Below, one piece after another: positions 63,598 through 64,000 of a stretch of DNA of 64,000 nucleotides. Under the pieces are notes generated by a model. It was given only the letters and a program-made list of their open reading frames with translations. It was not told where the DNA came from and did not search any database. Every line of letters begins with the position of its first letter. The first letter of the stretch is position 1. Source of the stretch: Ochotona curzoniae (taxonomy: Eukaryota; Chordata; Mammalia; Lagomorpha; Ochotonidae); assembly GCF_017591425.1 (NCBI RefSeq), contig NW_024466512.1, positions 27,705,501-27,769,500 on the forward strand, read 5' to 3'. Both the position numbers and the translations under genes were made by a program.

Positions 63598-64000
63598 GTG
63601 CAAACTATCTTCTCTTGAGGAAAGTCTGTTGAGAATAGCAGAGCAAGGCCCTAGTGAATCATTTCCTTTGGTTTCATCCTTCCTCTGGCCCCTCCTGCCT
63701 TCCTTATCATCTGGAGGAAGCAGAATCCTCGCCAACTTTCCTCAGCAAAACCCAGAACCATCCTGGTCCTTGATCATTTGGTAGTGCCACACCCTGCTAG
63801 ACCTACAGCAGCTGCCCCACCTCCTGGTGTAGCCAGCCCACCAAGTTGGAGTGATGGTGCTACCCCCTGCAGTGGACTTGCCCTGTTTGGTAGTCATAGG
63901 GTCCAGTTGCCTTTTCAAAGCCTGCAGCTCCTGTCCTCCAACCCCTCCCCTGGCCTCAGCACTCCTGAACAGGTACCAGACCCTCGAGTCCTTGAAGCAT
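63598..64000. other. Unassigned sequence at the window end
   Basis: C-rich sequence with no recognised repeat or exon. Confidence 0.35.

Noticed and set aside
1..64000. CRISPR array, prophage, operon, toxin-antitoxin or other microbial system
   Set aside because: The base composition, SINE/L1/LTR/MIR content, target duplications and splice-type signals are those of a mammalian genome. The regularly spaced repeats found are minisatellites and microsatellites.

Overview
This window is nuclear DNA from a placental mammal, almost certainly a lagomorph. It holds about forty copies of the tRNA-derived lagomorph C-SINE: a tRNA-like head with Pol III A and B boxes, an AATAAA/ATCTTT tail and an A-rich end. 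It also holds lagomorph-type L1 3' ends. The commonest young C-SINE form (a head with a GCGTGGCCTAGCGGCTAAAG-type start and a CATCGGACGGAAGATCTTCC-type 3' part) resembles pika (Ochotona) copies more than rabbit copies as I remember them. Lagomorph is a firm call; pika is an inference. Nothing in the window is prokaryotic, and no CRISPR array, operon or phage is present.

I find no complete protein-coding gene. The best gene signal is a CpG island at about 2.65-3.45 kb. On the minus strand it contains a GC-rich reading frame with an ATG at 3204 and a consensus splice donor at 3021/3020. I read it as the promoter and first coding exon of a gene that would run leftwards out of the window. I do not recognise the protein. 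A second, weaker GC-rich stretch lies at 62.25-62.95 kb. The rest looks intronic or intergenic, and the long open frames are mostly translations of repeats or of low-complexity sequence.

Layout: 0-3.5 kb is unique sequence plus the CpG island. 5-9.2 kb has old repeats and a complete solo LTR (8600-9205). 10.5 kb has a 36-nt fragment of U2 snRNA between target-site duplications. 11.2-17.4 kb has an LTR, ancient L1, a MaLR-type LTR, several C-SINEs and an L1 3' end. 18.9-24.5 kb is a dense cluster: a 36-bp minisatellite, lagomorph L1 3' ends in both orientations, a Tigger-type MITE and C-SINEs. 26-31 kb has MIR, a poly(A)-ended retrocopy and C-SINEs. 32.6 kb has another LTR. 34.6-35.4 kb is a chimeric retrocopy of U6 snRNA joined to an mRNA-like 3' UTR. 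37-45 kb has C-SINEs, including one with a duplicated B box, plus MIRs and a GGAT microsatellite. 48-56 kb has ancient L1, MER5A, the 5' portion of an L1 and a second, inverted copy of the 8.6-kb LTR. 56-58.3 kb is a composite ERV-like region. 59-64 kb has a C-SINE with an internal 39-bp tandem repeat, a MER2-type transposon and further SINEs.

The elements do not form a functional system. What links them is L1-type retrotransposition: SINEs, U2, U6-chimera and mRNA retrocopies are flanked by target duplications of about 11-18 bp. Nesting gives a relative order: MIR, L2-like and old L1 first, then old C-SINEs and LTRs, then young C-SINEs. Coordinates of old repeats are approximate because all alignments were made by eye.
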